Source: Chromatiaceae bacterium
Lineage (GTDB): Bacteria > Pseudomonadota > Gammaproteobacteria > Chromatiales > Chromatiaceae
Assembly (NCBI GenBank): GCA_027078745.1
Contig: JALWWO010000007.1
Location: forward strand, 1 to 64,000
Direction of reading: 5' to 3'
Length of the DNA: 64,000 bases
Part shown: positions 46,985-57,120 of the stretch, in pieces
Position numbering within the stretch: position 1 is the stretch's first letter
Layout: each line of letters opens with the position of its first letter
Position numbers and translations under genes: made by a program
Notes under the pieces: generated by a model
Told to the model about the DNA's origin: nothing
The model's database searches: none
The model's input: only the letters and a program-made list of their open reading frames with translations

Positions 46985-47940
46985 ACCGCTATTCTCGGAT
47001 TTTGGGCACGGGCAGCTATCTGCCCGAAAAAGTGCTTACGAATCGGGAACTGGAAGATCTGGTGGACACCTCCGACCAGTGGATTCGGGAGCGTACTGGC
47101 ATTCGGGAGCGCCATTTGGTTTCCGAGGGGGAAACCTGTAGCGGACTCGCCGAAGCCGCCGCCCGACGGGCGCTGGCAGCGGCGGAACTCGAACCGGATC
47201 AGATCGATCTGCTCATCGTCGCTACCACCACCCCGGATCAGGTCTTCCCCAGCACTGCTTGTTTGCTGCAACATCGCCTGGGCATCGGGGGCTTTGCCGC
47301 CTTCGACATCCAAGCGGTCTGCACGGGGTTTGTCTATGCCCTGAGCGTGGCGGACAAGTTCATCCGCTCCGGCACTCATCGATGTGCCCTGGTGGTGGGT
47401 TCCGAAACCATGTCCCGCATCGTCAACTGGCAGGATCGGGCCACCTGTGTGCTCTTTGGGGACGGCGCGGGCGCTGTGGTGCTGGGCGCCGCCGAAGAAC
47501 CCGGCATCCTCTCCACGCACCTCAGCGCCGACGGGGCCTATAAGGATCTGCTGCAAGTGCCCTCCGGCGTAGGCATGGGACGCTGTGAGGATCCCTACAT
47601 CGAGATGCGGGGCAACGAGGTCTTCCGCATGGCGGTGACCACCCTGGGGCGCATCGTGGATGAAACACTCGCTGCCAATCGGCTGAGCAAGTCGGACATC
47701 GATTGGTTAGTACCCCATCAGGCGAACATCCGGATCATCCGAGCTACGGCGAAAAAGTTGAATCTGCCCATGGAACGGGTGGTGGTCACTGTGGGCGAAC
47801 ACGGCAATACCTCTTCTGCTTCCATTCCACTGGCGCTGGATACCGCAGTACGAGACGGTCGCATCCAGCGAGGGGAGACTTTGATCATGGAGGCCTTCGG
47901 GGGCGGTTTCACCTGGGGTTCCGTCTTGGTGCGTTACTGA
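46981..47940 (+). CDS. fabH: 3-oxoacyl-ACP synthase III
   Basis: Initiating condensing enzyme of type II fatty acid synthesis. 319 residues from a GTG start inside the plsX stop. The catalytic triad is visible: Cys114 in [12 protein letters not shown], His in VPHQANIRI and Asn in [22 protein letters not shown] and [13 protein letters not shown] are standard N-terminal elements. It overlaps fabD by one base (TGATG). Confidence 0.97.
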   Translation: MNRYSRILGTGSYLPEKVLTNRELEDLVDTSDQWIRERTGIRERHLVSEGETCSGLAEAAARRALAAAELEPDQIDLLIVATTTPDQVFPSTACLLQHRLGIGGFAAFDIQAVCTGFVYALSVADKFIRSGTHRCALVVGSETMSRIVNWQDRATCVLFGDGAGAVVLGAAEEPGILSTHLSADGAYKDLLQVPSGVGMGRCEDPYIEMRGNEVFRMAVTTLGRIVDETLAANRLSKSDIDWLVPHQANIRIIRATAKKLNLPMERVVVTVGEHGNTSSASIPLALDTAVRDGRIQRGETLIMEAFGGGFTWGSVLVRY

Positions 47941-48881
47941 TGACCAAAAAAATCGCTTTTCTCTTCCCTGGCCAGGGTTCCCAGTCGGTGGGGATGCTCA
48001 GCGACTTAGCAAAGAGCGATCCGCTGGTGCAAGAGACCTTTGGGGAAGCCTCCGAAGTATTGGGCTTTGACCTGTGGCAGCTCGTGCAGGAAGGACCGGC
48101 GGAACAGCTCAACCGCACGGATCGCACCCAGCCCGCCATGCTGGCGGCAGGGGTTGCTGTGTGGCGGGTCTGGCAGGCCCAAGGCGGTCCATCCCCCGCT
48201 TGGCTGGCAGGACACAGCTTAGGGGAATTCTCTGCACTGGTCTGCGCGGAAGCCTTGGCCTTTCCGGATGCGGTGCAACTCGTGGCTCAGCGGGGTGCCC
48301 TCATGCAAGCGGCTGTCCCCTCGGGCGCAGGGGCCATGGCAGCCATCTTGGGCTTAGGAGATGCCCAGGTGCAAGCAGTTTGTCGAGAGGCTGCTCAAGG
48401 GGACGTGTTGGAGGCTGTCAATTTCAACGCCCCCGGGCAAGTGGTGATCGCAGGCACTGCGGATGCCGTAGAACGCGGAATGCAGTTGGCGAAGGCCCAG
48501 GGCGCAAAACGAGTCGTTCGCTTACCAGTGAGTGTGCCCTCCCATTGCGCCCTCATGCGCCCCGCTGCCGCACAGTTCTCCGCTACCTTAGAAACCGTTC
48601 CTTTCAATCCCCCCCGCATTCCCGTGCTGCACAATGTAACCGTTGCACCGGCGGCGGAACCGTCGGAAATTCGCCGTCTTTTGAGCCAACAGCTCTACAG
48701 TCCGGTCCGCTGGGTGGAGACCATTCAGCGGCTCCCTCAAGAGGGTGTGAACGTGTTGCTGGAAGCAGGCCCTGGCAAGGTACTCACAGGATTAGCCAAG
48801 CGGATCGATCGGCGTTTGACGGCCTTAGCCCTCTTCGATCCGGAAGGATTGCACCATGCACTGGAGATCACCGCATGTTGA
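47940..48881 (+). CDS. fabD: Malonyl CoA-ACP transacylase
   Basis: Loads malonyl groups onto ACP. 313 residues: IAFLFPGQGSQSVGM at the N-terminus, active-site Ser in AGHSLGEFSA, Arg in LVAQRGALMQ and His in VSVPSHCALM. The start is the A of the fabH TGA. It overlaps fabG by 7 bases. Confidence 0.97.
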   Translation: MTKKIAFLFPGQGSQSVGMLSDLAKSDPLVQETFGEASEVLGFDLWQLVQEGPAEQLNRTDRTQPAMLAAGVAVWRVWQAQGGPSPAWLAGHSLGEFSALVCAEALAFPDAVQLVAQRGALMQAAVPSGAGAMAAILGLGDAQVQAVCREAAQGDVLEAVNFNAPGQVVIAGTADAVERGMQLAKAQGAKRVVRLPVSVPSHCALMRPAAAQFSATLETVPFNPPRIPVLHNVTVAPAAEPSEIRRLLSQQLYSPVRWVETIQRLPQEGVNVLLEAGPGKVLTGLAKRIDRRLTALALFDPEGLHHALEITAC

Positions 48882-49615
48882 CTGATGAAATCGCCCTGGT
48901 CACCGGCGCTTCCCGCGGCATCGGTCGCGCCATCGCCCTAGCGCTTGGAGAGGCCGGCGCGCGGGTTGCAGGTACGGCGACCACAGCGGCGGGGGCCGCC
49001 CGCATCCAAGAAAGCCTTGCGAAGACAGGTCATCCGGGCTTAGGGCTGGTGCTGGATGTGTCCGATCCCCAGTCCGTGGCGCAGGCCATGGAGCGGATGC
49101 AGGCTGAGCTGGGTGCCCCTTCGATCCTGGTGAACAATGCGGGCATCACCCGAGATGCATTGCTCATGCGCATGAAAGCGGCAGATTGGGAACAGCTCAT
49201 GGCGACCAATCTGACCGGGCTCTATCATGTGACCAAGGCTTGCTTACGGCCCATGATGAAGGCGAAGCAGGGCCGGATCATCAATATTTCCTCAGTGGTC
49301 GGCTTCAGCGGCAATGCAGGACAAACCAATTATGCCGCCGCCAAAGCGGGCATGATCGGTTTCACCAAATCCCTGGCACAAGAGGTGGGTTCCCGAGGTA
49401 TCACAGTCAACGCCGTGGCGCCGGGTTTCATCGATACGGACATGACCCGCGCTCTGAGCGAATCCCAGCGGGCGGAGCTCCTCCGAGGAGTACCTTTGGG
49501 CCGTTTGGGCACACCGGAAGAAGTGGCTGCTGCGGTGGTGTTCCTCGCCTCCCCTGGCGCCGCCTACATCACGGGAACCACGGTCCACGTCAACGGGGGT
49601 CTGTTCATGGTGTAA
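48875..49615 (+). CDS. fabG: 3-oxoacyl-ACP reductase
   Basis: NADPH-dependent beta-ketoacyl-ACP reductase, 246 residues of the short-chain dehydrogenase family. The nucleotide-binding motif is [13 protein letters not shown], followed by NNAGITRD, the catalytic Ser in INISSVVG and YxxxK in TNYAAAKAG. The C-terminus is [16 protein letters not shown] 48875 lies inside the end of fabD. A 106-base gap to acpP follows. Confidence 0.97.
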   Translation: MLTDEIALVTGASRGIGRAIALALGEAGARVAGTATTAAGAARIQESLAKTGHPGLGLVLDVSDPQSVAQAMERMQAELGAPSILVNNAGITRDALLMRMKAADWEQLMATNLTGLYHVTKACLRPMMKAKQGRIINISSVVGFSGNAGQTNYAAAKAGMIGFTKSLAQEVGSRGITVNAVAPGFIDTDMTRALSESQRAELLRGVPLGRLGTPEEVAAAVVFLASPGAAYITGTTVHVNGGLFMV

Positions 49616-49721
49616 ACCCACGTCCCGCGAGATCAGCACAACGCATCCGGCTCGGTCCGGGGCGCTTTTTTCAATGGTTGCCCGCAGGTGGGCGAGGACT
49701 CATTCGGAGGATCGTAAGCTC

Positions 49722-49955
49722 ATGAATATTGAAGAAAAGGTTCGTCAAATCGTGGTGGATCAGTTGGGAGTCAAGGAAGATCAGGTTACGCCGGACGCTT
49801 CCTTTGTGGACGATCTGGGGGCGGACTCCCTGGACACGGTGGAATTGGTGATGGCCCTGGAGGAGGAGTTTGACACGGAGATTCCCGACGAGGAAGCGGA
49901 AAAAATCACCACAGTGCAGGAAGCGATCGATTATATCAAGGCACATCAGGCCTAA
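49722..49955 (+). CDS. acpP: Acyl carrier protein
   Basis: 77 residues, strongly acidic, with the phosphopantetheine site Ser36 in [19 protein letters not shown]. The start [16 protein letters not shown] at 49722 is preceded by GGATCGTAAG. ACP shuttles acyl chains between the Fab enzymes. A large hairpin separates it from fabF. Confidence 0.98.
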   Translation: MNIEEKVRQIVVDQLGVKEDQVTPDASFVDDLGADSLDTVELVMALEEEFDTEIPDEEAEKITTVQEAIDYIKAHQA

Positions 49956-49974
49956 GGGAAATCTAGCTATCGCG

Positions 49975-50011
49975 GGCAAACGGTAACCTCCCGAGGGGGT
50001 CACCGTTTGCC
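49975..50011 (+). promoter_or_regulatory. Strong hairpin between acpP and fabF (processing site or partial terminator)
   Basis: Arms GGCAAACGGTAACC (49975-49988) and GGTCACCGTTTGCC (49998-50011) form a 14-bp stem with one mismatch and a 9-base loop. Only TTGG follows, so a classical terminator is unlikely. Such a structure would leave a separate, abundant acpP transcript upstream of fabF. Confidence 0.65.
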
Positions 50012-50041
50012 TTGGTCTCATTCAGGTTCGGGGAGGATCGC

Positions 50042-51280
50042 ATGTCGATCAGAAGGGTTGTGGTCACCGGCGTGGGCCTCGTGTCTCCGGTGGGCTTGGA
50101 CGTGCAGACCGCTTGGGAAAACATCCTGGCGGGGAAGAGCGGCATCCAACCCATCACCCATTTTGATATCGCGCCCTTTTCTACCCGGTTCGGAGGACCG
50201 ATTTACGGCTTCGACCCTGAGAAGTACATCTCCAAAAAGGAATCCCGCAAGATGGATAAGTTCATCCATTACGGGATCGGGGCCGGGGTGCAAGCTATCG
50301 AAGATTCCGGCATCGAGATCACGGAGGAAAATTGCCGGCGGATCGGCGTGGCCATCGGTTCCGGCATCGGGGGCATCGCTGGCATCGAAAACAGCTATGC
50401 GGCCTATCTGCGGGGCGGTCCTCGCAAGATCTCTCCCTTCTTCGTGCCCGCCAACATCATCAACATGGTAGCGGGGGATCTCTCCATCAAATACGGGCTC
50501 AAGGGACCCAATTATTCCATTGTGTCCGCCTGTAGCACGGGAAGCCACAACATCGGGGAAGCCGCCCTCATGATCCGATTCGGCCTGGTGGATGCCATGC
50601 TGGCAGGCGGGGCGGAGATGGCCACGACGCCGGTAGGTCTCGGGGGCTTTGCCGCGGCCAAGGCCCTGTCCACTCGCAATGAAGCACCGGAACAGGCGAG
50701 CCGACCCTTCGATCGGGATCGAGATGGCTTCGTGCTCAGCGACGGAGCGGGGGTGGTCTTTCTGGAAGAATACGAGATGGCCAAAGCGCGGGGCGCGAAG
50801 ATCTATGCGGAAGTGGCGGGGGTAGGCATGAACTCGGACGCCTACCACATGACCGCCCCTTCGGAAAACGGGGAGGGAGCCAGCGAATGCATGTTGCTCG
50901 CCCTGCAATCGGCCGGCGTGAATCCCGAGGAGGTGGACTACATCAATGCCCACGGCACTTCCACCCCCGCCGGAGACATCGCGGAAACCAAAGCCATCAA
51001 GCGGGCCTTCGGGGAACATGCCTATCGGCTTGCCGTCAGCTCCACCAAATCTATGACCGGGCACATGCTGGGGGCAGCAGGCGGCGCGGAAGCCATCTTC
51101 ACCTTGCTGGCCATGCGGGATCAGGTGGCCCCCCCCACCATCAACTATGAGACGCCGGACCCAGAATGCGATCTCGACTATGTGCCCAATCATGCTCGGG
51201 AGATGAAGATCGATGTGGCGGTGAGCAACTCCTTCGGCTTCGGCGGCACTAACGGTTCCCTGGTCTTCCGCCGGATCTGA
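50042..51280 (+). CDS. fabF: 3-oxoacyl-ACP synthase II
   Basis: Elongating condensing enzyme, 412 residues. The catalytic Cys is in [12 protein letters not shown] and the two His are in [11 protein letters not shown] and [18 protein letters not shown] 50042 with GGGGAGG 5 bases upstream gives the normal N-terminus [18 protein letters not shown]. The last base of its TGA is the first of the pabC ATG. Confidence 0.97.
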   Translation: MSIRRVVVTGVGLVSPVGLDVQTAWENILAGKSGIQPITHFDIAPFSTRFGGPIYGFDPEKYISKKESRKMDKFIHYGIGAGVQAIEDSGIEITEENCRRIGVAIGSGIGGIAGIENSYAAYLRGGPRKISPFFVPANIINMVAGDLSIKYGLKGPNYSIVSACSTGSHNIGEAALMIRFGLVDAMLAGGAEMATTPVGLGGFAAAKALSTRNEAPEQASRPFDRDRDGFVLSDGAGVVFLEEYEMAKARGAKIYAEVAGVGMNSDAYHMTAPSENGEGASECMLLALQSAGVNPEEVDYINAHGTSTPAGDIAETKAIKRAFGEHAYRLAVSSTKSMTGHMLGAAGGAEAIFTLLAMRDQVAPPTINYETPDPECDLDYVPNHAREMKIDVAVSNSFGFGGTNGSLVFRRI

Positions 51281-52173
51281 TGGGGGCGGCGCTGTCTGTT
51301 CTCATCAACGGCATTCCAGCCCGTGCGCTGTCAGTATCGGACCGAGGACTTGCCTATGGGGACGGGCTCTTTGAAACCCTAGCAGTGCAGCAGGGTCAAC
51401 CCTGCCTTTGGGACGCGCACATGCTGCGCTTGCAGCGGGGAGCGGAACGGCTGGGGATCCCCTGCCCGCCACCGGCGCTTTGGCTGCAAGAGGCGCGGCA
51501 ACTCATCGGAGCGAGAAAAGCCGCTGTGCTCAAGCTGATCCTGACCCGAGGCAGCGGCGGACGGGGCTATGCATCGCCCTCCATCGTGCGGCCCACTCGC
51601 GTGCTCAGTCTGCATCCTTGGCCAGACGATCCCGCAGATCAGGCAGAAGCCGGCATCCTGCTCTTTCCTTGCAAGACCCGCTTGGCCATCCAGCCTGCCC
51701 TAGCAGGCATCAAACATCTGAACCGTTTGGAACAGGTGTTGGCCCGCTCGGAATGGAGCGCACCCTATGGGGAAGGCCTGATGCGGGACGCAGCAAATCG
51801 CATTATCAGCGGTACCCAATCCAATCTCTTTCTGTTCCGAGATCGTCGTTTTCTCACCCCTGCCCTGCATCGCTGCGGCATCGCGGGAACCGTGCGCCGG
51901 CTCCTCTTGCAGAGCGCGCCCCGATTCGGCATTCCGGTAGAAGAAAGGGAGCTCTTTCTATCCGACCTCTTGGCGGCGGAGGGAGTGCTGCTCACCAATT
52001 CGCTGATCGGTTGCCGGCCGGTGCAGTGCTTCGCAGATCGCGCCTATGCGCTGGATCAACTGCCCTGGGATTATCTGCGCTGGTTGCGAACCCAGGTGCA
52101 TCGGTTCCAACCCGAAGCTACTCTTCCCGCGGATCCGCATTCGCAAGCATGTGCAGGACTTCCCGATAGCTGA
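51280..52173 (+). CDS. pabC: Aminodeoxychorismate lyase
   Basis: PLP-dependent fold-type IV enzyme making 4-aminobenzoate for folate. 297 residues; SDRGLAYGDGLFETLAVQQG and the PLP lysine in LAGIKHLNRLEQVLAR are diagnostic, and GTQSNLFLFRDRR follows. Position after fabF is the usual one; the expected mltG/tmk/holB genes do not follow. The 3' end overlaps the convergent sbcD by 56 bases. Confidence 0.93.
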   Translation: MGAALSVLINGIPARALSVSDRGLAYGDGLFETLAVQQGQPCLWDAHMLRLQRGAERLGIPCPPPALWLQEARQLIGARKAAVLKLILTRGSGGRGYASPSIVRPTRVLSLHPWPDDPADQAEAGILLFPCKTRLAIQPALAGIKHLNRLEQVLARSEWSAPYGEGLMRDAANRIISGTQSNLFLFRDRRFLTPALHRCGIAGTVRRLLLQSAPRFGIPVEERELFLSDLLAAEGVLLTNSLIGCRPVQCFADRAYALDQLPWDYLRWLRTQVHRFQPEATLPADPHSQACAGLPDS

Positions 52174-53353
52174 GCCTTAAGGCAGACCGTTGCTCCTCAG
52201 GAATCTCATGCTGGGCGAGGCAGCGTTCGAAGACCTCTTCCGGATGAAGATCCGCCAAGGTTTCCTGGGAAAATGTGGGGCGGAGCACGGATTCCCGATG
52301 GCGGGCATCCGTGATGCGCAAGATCTCTAGCTCGGAATCCTGGACCACCTCTGCCAATCGCGCTCGAAGATTGCCCAGGGCTTTGCCCTCGTAGAGGATT
52401 TCCAACCAAGCGGAAACCCCTTCTTCCCGCAGCGCCCGCAGCTGAGCTTCCAGCTGGGCCCAATCTCCTCGCAGCTGTTCCAGCCGCTGAAAGCGGGGCA
52501 CGGGGATCTGTCGGATCTGGGGCACTCGCTCTGCGGGGGTGAATTCTACCAGGTATAGGCTCTGTGCCCGTCTGGCCTCCCCGAAGCTCAGGGGCAAGGG
52601 TGCGCCACTGTACCGAATGGGGGGGGCATCGCCCAAGGATTGGGCGCGGTGCAGATGACCCAAGGCAATGTAGTCTAGATTTGGGGGAAAGTCGCCGGCG
52701 GGGAATCGGGCGAGGGAACCGATGTACAGTTCCCGCACGCCGTCGCCCTCTACCGTCTGTCCACCCCGGGCGAACAGATGACCAGTGGCCAGGATGGGCA
52801 GGGATCCGCCCAGATCCGCCCGCACCCGCTCTGCTGCCCGCGCCACCGCTACATAATGTTCGCCCAGTCCCGCCAACAGCTGCTGGGTCTTGTCCGCGGG
52901 ATCTTCTCCGGAGACGGCGATGCGCAGATCCTGATCCCGCAGATAGGGCACAGCGCAGACGATCAGCTCGGGCCGTTGCGCCGCATCCCGCAGTACCAAC
53001 ACTTCTTCTTCCGAATGCTTGGGTGCCGCGCCGATTACCTGAATGCCCCGATGCTGGAGCAAGGATTTCGGGGCTTCGAGCAGGGAGGGAGAATCGTGAT
53101 TGCCCCCCACGATGATCAGATGGCGGCAGGGAGACTGGCTTACTGCCTGATGGAGGAATTCATAGTACAGCTGTTGGGCCCGATGGCTCGGGGTGGTGGT
53201 GTCGAACACATCCCCGGCGATCACCAACCCATGGATCTGTTCTCGCACCAACAGCTTCAGGAGCCATTGCAGGAAATCGGCGAACTCCTCATAGCGCTTG
53301 CGACCATAGAGGCGATGGCCCAGATGCCAATCGGAAGTATGCAGCAGCCTCAT
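52118..53353 (-). CDS. sbcD: Nuclease SbcCD subunit D (Mre11-like)
   Basis: Calcineurin-like phosphoesterase subunit of the SbcCD exonuclease/hairpin endonuclease. 411 residues from ATG 53353: LLHTSDWHLGHRLYGRKRYEEF holds the first metal site, followed by VIAGDVFDTTTPS, IVGGNHDSPS, ATGHLFARGG and DYIALGHLHRAQ. All phosphoesterase motifs are present. The ATG overlaps the gloB stop (ATGA). sbcC would be expected downstream, but the strand is occupied by convergent pabC, so SbcC must be encoded elsewhere or is absent. Confidence 0.94.
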   Translation of the reverse strand: MRLLHTSDWHLGHRLYGRKRYEEFADFLQWLLKLLVREQIHGLVIAGDVFDTTTPSHRAQQLYYEFLHQAVSQSPCRHLIIVGGNHDSPSLLEAPKSLLQHRGIQVIGAAPKHSEEEVLVLRDAAQRPELIVCAVPYLRDQDLRIAVSGEDPADKTQQLLAGLGEHYVAVARAAERVRADLGGSLPILATGHLFARGGQTVEGDGVRELYIGSLARFPAGDFPPNLDYIALGHLHRAQSLGDAPPIRYSGAPLPLSFGEARRAQSLYLVEFTPAERVPQIRQIPVPRFQRLEQLRGDWAQLEAQLRALREEGVSAWLEILYEGKALGNLRARLAEVVQDSELEILRITDARHRESVLRPTFSQETLADLHPEEVFERCLAQHEIPEEQRSALRLSYREVLHMLANADPREE

Positions 53354-54129
53354 GAATCGTAGCGTGTGTCTTTCCAGCGCCGCAGGGCGGTGAACACTTC
53401 GGTGGGATCGGACAGGGACTTGCCCGCAAATCCTTCCGCAGCGGCCCGCACCGCAGGCACCTGGGTGCGCAGAAAGGGATTGGTGGCCAGTTCCTCGGCG
53501 AGGCGAGAAGGCACGCTGGGTTGTTGCGCCGCGCGCAGGCGTTGGGTATCCGCAAGGCGCGCGGCGATGGCCGGATTCTCCGGCTCTACCCAGGTGGCGA
53601 AACCCAGATTGTCCAGGGTGTATTCGTGGGCACAGTACAGTCGGGTTTCCGGAGAAAGGGCGGCGATCCGCGCGAGGGATTGGGCGAGCTGGGCAAAGGT
53701 CCCGTCGAACACCCGCCCGCATCCGGCGCCGAACAGGGTATCCCCGCAGAACAGCCTGTCCCCGATCTGATAGGCCACGTGGGTAGCCGTGTGGCCGGGC
53801 ACCTCCATCACTCGAAAATTGGTCTCCAGGCCGGGCAGGGCATGCACTTCCCCTTCTCGCACCGTTCGGGTGATGCCCAGGATGCGACTATCCCGCGGTC
53901 CGAACACCTGGACTTCTCCCCGTTGCACCAGGGCTTCCACGCCCCCCGTGTGATCGCCGTGATGATGGGTGAGGAGGATGGCGGACAGGGCGAGCCCCCG
54001 TTCCCGCAGGACCGCGAAGACGGGTTCTTCTTCTCCGGGATCGACAACGGCTGCCCAGGGCTTTTCCGGTTGGTACAACAACCAGATGTAATTGTCGGAA
54101 AGGGCGGGAATCGGCTCGATCTTCAGCAT
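53350..54129 (-). CDS. gloB: Hydroxyacylglutathione hydrolase (glyoxalase II)
   Basis: Hydrolyses S-lactoylglutathione in methylglyoxal detoxification. 259 residues from ATG 54129 with AGGAGG 6 bases upstream. The metallo-beta-lactamase motif THHHGDHTGG is followed by EVPGHTATHVAY, CGDTLFGAGCGR and CAHEYTLDNLGFA. The C-terminal helical domain with NPFLR is complete. It lies between dxs and sbcD in one minus-strand operon. Confidence 0.95.
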   Translation of the reverse strand: MLKIEPIPALSDNYIWLLYQPEKPWAAVVDPGEEEPVFAVLRERGLALSAILLTHHHGDHTGGVEALVQRGEVQVFGPRDSRILGITRTVREGEVHALPGLETNFRVMEVPGHTATHVAYQIGDRLFCGDTLFGAGCGRVFDGTFAQLAQSLARIAALSPETRLYCAHEYTLDNLGFATWVEPENPAIAARLADTQRLRAAQQPSVPSRLAEELATNPFLRTQVPAVRAAAEGFAGKSLSDPTEVFTALRRWKDTRYDS

Positions 54130-54139
54130 GAAAATCCTC

Positions 54140-56032
54140 CTAGGCTTGCTGGCGTCGGCGCAGGGCCTGTTGCACCGCATCGCAGATGCTCGGCACGTCG
54201 AGCCCGCAGGCTCGCTGCTGATCGGCCTGACTGCCATGGTCAATGAAGCGGTCGGGCACACCGAGATGCAGACAGGGAACGGCGATTCCCCGGGCGGCTA
54301 AGCATTCGGCAACCCCCGCGCCGGCCCCCCCTGCGATGACGTTTTCCTCCAGGGTTACCAGCAGTTCATGTTCCTGCGCCATCTTCAGGATCAGGGCTTC
54401 ATCCAGGGGTTTGACGAAGCGCAGATTGACCACCGTGGCATTCAACCGCTCCCCCGCTTCTCGGGCTGGCGCGACCAGCGAGCCAAAGGCTAGGAGCGCC
54501 ACCCGTTCACCTCGTCGGATTTTAACCCCTCGACCCAAGGGCAGGGGCTGCCGCTCCGATCGCAGGGGAACGCCCGGCCCCTTGCCCCGTGGATAGCGCA
54601 CCAGGGCGGGCCCGGGATATTCGTAGGCAGTTTGCAGCATCTGGCGGCATTCCTGCTCATCTGCCGGCGCGAGGATCAATAGATTAGGGATGGGGCGGCA
54701 GAAGCTCAGATCGAAGGTGCCCCCGTGGGTCGCTCCGTCGGGACCCACCAGTCCGGCCCGATCCACCGCCAGGGTGACATCCAGATTCTGCAAGCAGATA
54801 TCGTGGATCAGTTGATCATAGGCCCGCTGCAAAAAGGTGGAATAGATGGCTACCACGGGCTTCAGTCCCTCGCAGGCGAGTCCTGCGGCCAGGGTGAGAG
54901 CATGTTGCTCCGCGATGCCCACATCGTAATAGCGCTTCGGATAGCGGGCCGCGAAGGCGCTGAGCCCGGAACCCTCGCACATGGCCGGGGTGATGCCGAT
55001 GAGCCGTTCATCTTCGGCGGCCAGCTCGCAGAGCCAATCCCCGAAGACCTGGGTATAGGTGAGCCCGCGGGTCTTCTTCTCGAGCTTGCCCGTCTTGCTG
55101 TCGAAAGGGGTTACGCCGTGATAGGCCACGGGGTGCCCCTCGGCGGGCGCATAACCCCGCCCCTTCTGGGTGATCACGTGGAGCAGGCGCGGGCCGGACA
55201 TGACCTTCATGTTGTGCAAGGTAGTCCGCAGGGCGGAGAGGTCGTGCCCATCGATGGGTCCGATATAGTTGAAGCCCAGTTCTTCGAACAGGGTGCCGGG
55301 CATCACCATGCCTTTCATGTGTTCTTCCCAACGTCCCATGAGCTCCCGCAGGCTGGGCAGGCGCCGGAGCACGGACTTGCTCCCCTCCCGCACCCGCGTG
55401 TAGAAGCGGCTGGAAAGGATCTGGGCCAGATGATTGCTGATGGCCCCCACCGGCGGCGAGATGGACATATCGTTGTCGTTGAGCACCACCAGCAGATCCA
55501 GATCGGTGGAGCCCGCGTGATTCAGGGCCTCGAAGGCCATGCCCGCGCCCAAAGCCCCGTCGCCGATGACGGCGACCACATGGCGCCGCTTGCCCTGAAG
55601 CTGAGCGGCGGCAGCCATACCCATGGCCGCGCTGAGGGAAGTGCTGGAATGACCGACCCCAAACGTGTCATAGGGGCTTTCGCTGCGCCGAGGAAAACCG
55701 GAAATTCCTCCCGTTTGACGCAACCCTTCCATCTGTCTGCGCCGACCGGTGAGGATCTTATGGGGATAGGCCTGATGGCCCACATCCCAGATCAGCCGAT
55801 CTTCCGGTGTCTGAAAGACCGAGTGCAAGGCGATGGTCAGCTCCACCACCCCCAGCCCGGCGGCCAGATGGCCGCCGGTGCGGGAAACGGTTTCGATGAG
55901 GAAGGTGCGCAATTCCTGCGCAAGTCGAGGCAATTGTTCCGGTGGCAGGCGGCGCAGATCTTCTGGGCTTTCCAGGGTGCTGAGCAGGGGAAACCGTTGG
56001 TCTTGGATCTGGGGTTGAAAGAAATCGGGCAT
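54140..56032 (-). CDS. dxs: 1-Deoxy-D-xylulose-5-phosphate synthase
   Basis: First enzyme of the MEP isoprenoid pathway; thiamine diphosphate-dependent. 630 residues: [17 protein letters not shown] and [16 protein letters not shown] at the N-terminus, the ThDP motif [19 protein letters not shown] to NDNDMSIS, and the transketolase-like C-terminal [15 protein letters not shown]. Substrates are pyruvate and glyceraldehyde 3-phosphate, a Calvin cycle product. It lies upstream of gloB by 10 bases. Confidence 0.97.
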   Translation of the reverse strand: MPDFFQPQIQDQRFPLLSTLESPEDLRRLPPEQLPRLAQELRTFLIETVSRTGGHLAAGLGVVELTIALHSVFQTPEDRLIWDVGHQAYPHKILTGRRRQMEGLRQTGGISGFPRRSESPYDTFGVGHSSTSLSAAMGMAAAAQLQGKRRHVVAVIGDGALGAGMAFEALNHAGSTDLDLLVVLNDNDMSISPPVGAISNHLAQILSSRFYTRVREGSKSVLRRLPSLRELMGRWEEHMKGMVMPGTLFEELGFNYIGPIDGHDLSALRTTLHNMKVMSGPRLLHVITQKGRGYAPAEGHPVAYHGVTPFDSKTGKLEKKTRGLTYTQVFGDWLCELAAEDERLIGITPAMCEGSGLSAFAARYPKRYYDVGIAEQHALTLAAGLACEGLKPVVAIYSTFLQRAYDQLIHDICLQNLDVTLAVDRAGLVGPDGATHGGTFDLSFCRPIPNLLILAPADEQECRQMLQTAYEYPGPALVRYPRGKGPGVPLRSERQPLPLGRGVKIRRGERVALLAFGSLVAPAREAGERLNATVVNLRFVKPLDEALILKMAQEHELLVTLEENVIAGGAGAGVAECLAARGIAVPCLHLGVPDRFIDHGSQADQQRACGLDVPSICDAVQQALRRRQQA

Positions 56033-56078
56033 GAATACAGCGGCTCCCTGGACTGAAGAATTTTTTAGTGTAGCGCAC

Positions 56079-56975
56079 TCAGGCGAGCTGTCGGGATTCC
56101 CGCAACACCAGTTCCCGAAAGGCCCGGGCGGCGGGGGAGAGCCGCTTGCCGCGGCGATAGACCAGATACCATTGCCGCTGGATGGGGAATCCCTCCGCCT
56201 GCAGCACCACGAGCTTTCCCGTGGCGAGCTCCAGTTCGATGGTATGCAGGGAAACCACGCTCAAGCCGAGTCCGGCCCGCACCGCCTGCTTCACCGCCTC
56301 GTTGCGGGTCATCTGCATTCCGTGGCGGATGCGGATCCCCCGTTGATCGAAAAAGCGTTCCATGGCCTGGCGGGTGCCGGAACCCGGCTCCCGCATGACG
56401 AAGACTTCTTCTTCCAGCCGCTTCAGGGGAATGACATCCTGCCCGGCCAGGGGATGTTCCGGTGGGGCCACCAGGACCAGGGGGTTTTCCATGAAGGGTT
56501 CCGCTTCTACATCCGCTTGTTCCGGTGCCTGCCCCATGAGCACCAAGTCCACGCGGTTGTCCGCCAACAGTTCCAGCAGCCGTTCCCGATTGGTGATGTC
56601 CAGTTTGAGATGAATCCCGGGGTATCGGTTGTGGAAGACCGCCAGCAGCCGAGGGGCGAAATAGTTCACGGTGCTGGCCACGGCGATGGACAGCCGCCCT
56701 CGGCTGAGTCCTTTGAGGGATTCCACCACCTCTTCCATCTCCCGCAGGGCCCGAGCGATGCTGCGGCTGTACTGGTAGACCTCCCGCCCCGCCTCCGTGA
56801 GGGCGATGCGCCGGCCCAGTTTTTCGAACAGGGGCAAACCGATGGATTCCTCCAGCTGGTGCACCTGCATGGAAACCGCCGGTTGGCTCAGGTGCAAGAC
56901 CTGGCTCGCCTTGGTATAGCTCAGGTGCTTGGCGACTGCCTGAAAGACCCGCAGTTGATGCAGCGTCACATGCAT
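56079..56975 (-). CDS. cbbR: LysR-type regulator of CO2 fixation (CbbR)
   Basis: 298 residues: N-terminal winged helix-turn-helix ([37 protein letters not shown]) and a LysR substrate domain. The segment [13 protein letters not shown]-type linker and [20 protein letters not shown] match CbbR proteins. It is divergent from cbbM with 145 bases between, the standard arrangement for the regulator of the cbb operon. Likely effectors are Calvin cycle metabolites or NADPH, as known for the family. Assignment rests on similarity plus context. Confidence 0.92.
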   Translation of the reverse strand: MHVTLHQLRVFQAVAKHLSYTKASQVLHLSQPAVSMQVHQLEESIGLPLFEKLGRRIALTEAGREVYQYSRSIARALREMEEVVESLKGLSRGRLSIAVASTVNYFAPRLLAVFHNRYPGIHLKLDITNRERLLELLADNRVDLVLMGQAPEQADVEAEPFMENPLVLVAPPEHPLAGQDVIPLKRLEEEVFVMREPGSGTRQAMERFFDQRGIRIRHGMQMTRNEAVKQAVRAGLGLSVVSLHTIELELATGKLVVLQAEGFPIQRQWYLVYRRGKRLSPAARAFRELVLRESRQLA

Positions 56976-57120
56976 AAGATTTTCTTGATCCTATCGATAA
57001 GAACTTCAGTATTTTTTTATGTGATCGATTTCTGTTAGAGTGCTCCTTCAATGGCAGGGGACAAAAAATGGTCCTCTGATTCATCGGGCTTCCGGCCCAT
57101 TCACCTCACTGGGAGAAACC
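56976..57120. promoter_or_regulatory. cbbR/cbbM divergent control region
   Basis: AT-rich 145 bases. ATAAGA occurs at the left edge (56974-56979) and again at 56997-57002, and TTATCGATAAG-like and TGATCGATTT dyads (57022-57031) are present, all plausible LysR-type contact sites. A T-run lies at 57012-57018. GGGAGAAACC just before ATG 57121 supplies the cbbM ribosome binding site. Exact promoters were not resolved. Confidence 0.55.

Noticed and set aside
49616-49721. Intrinsic terminator between fabG and acpP (T-run near 49669)
   Set aside because: The six T's follow GGGGCGC but no stable stem could be drawn in front of them.
54725-56056. 443-codon plus-strand open frame opposite dxs
   Set aside because: Complementary shadow of a well-identified dxs; no recognisable domain.
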